Origin: an uncultured Clostridium sp.
GTDB taxonomy: Bacteria; Bacillota; Clostridia; Lachnospirales; Lachnospiraceae
NCBI GenBank assembly: GCA_947643685.1
Contig: CANRXD010000146.1
Coordinates: forward strand, 1 to 5,354
DNA: 5,354 nt
Direction: 5' to 3'
Below the pieces are notes generated by a model. It saw only the letters and a program-made list of their open reading frames with translations. It made no database searches and was not told the DNA's origin. Position 1 is the stretch's first letter. Every line of letters starts with the position of its first letter. Made by a program: the position numbers and the translations under genes. Positions 5,277 to 5,354 of this stretch are shown here, piece after piece.

Positions 5277-5338
5277 TCTTTCCTCCGCCTGATATTTCCT
5301 CCCCCCTGTTATTTCCTCTGCCTGTTATTTCCTCTGCC
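5274..5338. repeat. Four tandem 16-17 bp repeats starting on the stop codon of the second WYL gene
   Basis: The units are 5274-5289 (TGATCTTTCCTCCGCC), 5290-5306 (TGATATTTCCTCCCCCC), 5307-5322 and 5323-5338 (both TGTTATTTCCTCTGCC). The last two are identical, and the first two differ by a few bases and one inserted C. The TGA that opens unit 1 is the stop codon of the WYL gene. After 5340 the sequence diverges (TGTCGG). The unit is pyrimidine-rich on the plus strand and has no dyad symmetry, so it is neither a terminator nor a CRISPR repeat. It looks like a short slippage-generated minisatellite. The 3' gene or terminator it belongs to lies outside the window. Confidence 0.8.
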
Positions 5339-5354
5339 TGTGTCGGACCGCGTA

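Noticed and set aside
5274..5338. Tandem repeats as a CRISPR array
   Set aside because: Units are directly adjacent with no unique spacers and are only 16-17 bp long.

Overview
The window looks like a piece of chromosome from a Firmicute of class Clostridia, most likely a Lachnospiraceae-type gut anaerobe. This rests on three things: an RsmH paralogue with the N-terminal extension I associate with that group, a two-gene set of WYL-domain regulators of a type I recall from the same family, and purine-rich Shine-Dalgarno sites before most genes. The assignment comes from recognising protein families, not from a search.

Layout. Three genes lie on the minus strand. From right to left they are an RtcB-type RNA ligase (1544-2779), an RsmH-like 16S rRNA m4C1402 methyltransferase (233-1300), and the first 22 codons of a further gene that leaves the window at base 1 (start at 68). 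Two genes lie on the plus strand, divergent from rtcB: a winged-helix/WYL regulator (3029-4303) and a second, more degenerate WYL protein (4290-5276). These two overlap by 14 bp and are almost certainly co-translated. The right edge (5274-5338) is four tandem copies of a 16-17 bp unit that begins on the stop codon of the second WYL gene. No transposase, CRISPR array, tRNA or rRNA gene was seen.

How the parts may work together. RtcB seals RNA with 2',3'-cyclic phosphate or 3'-phosphate and 5'-OH ends, the products of many toxin and stress ribonucleases. In proteobacteria it is controlled by a dedicated regulator (RtcR, with a CARF ligand-sensing domain). Here the divergent partner is a pair of adjacent WYL proteins, arranged like actinobacterial PafB/PafC, whose WYL domains respond to nucleic acid. 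The 249 bp divergent spacer holds a 29 bp near-perfect palindrome with 13 bp arms, a good operator candidate or alternatively a leader hairpin of rtcB. The most interesting hypothesis is therefore an RNA-repair module in which a WYL pair senses RNA or DNA damage and switches rtcB. The sequence shows the gene arrangement and the palindrome; the regulatory link is inference.

The other intergenic stretches (69-232 and 1301-1543) hold a plausible extended -10 promoter for rsmH, several small hairpins, and no recognised RNA family.
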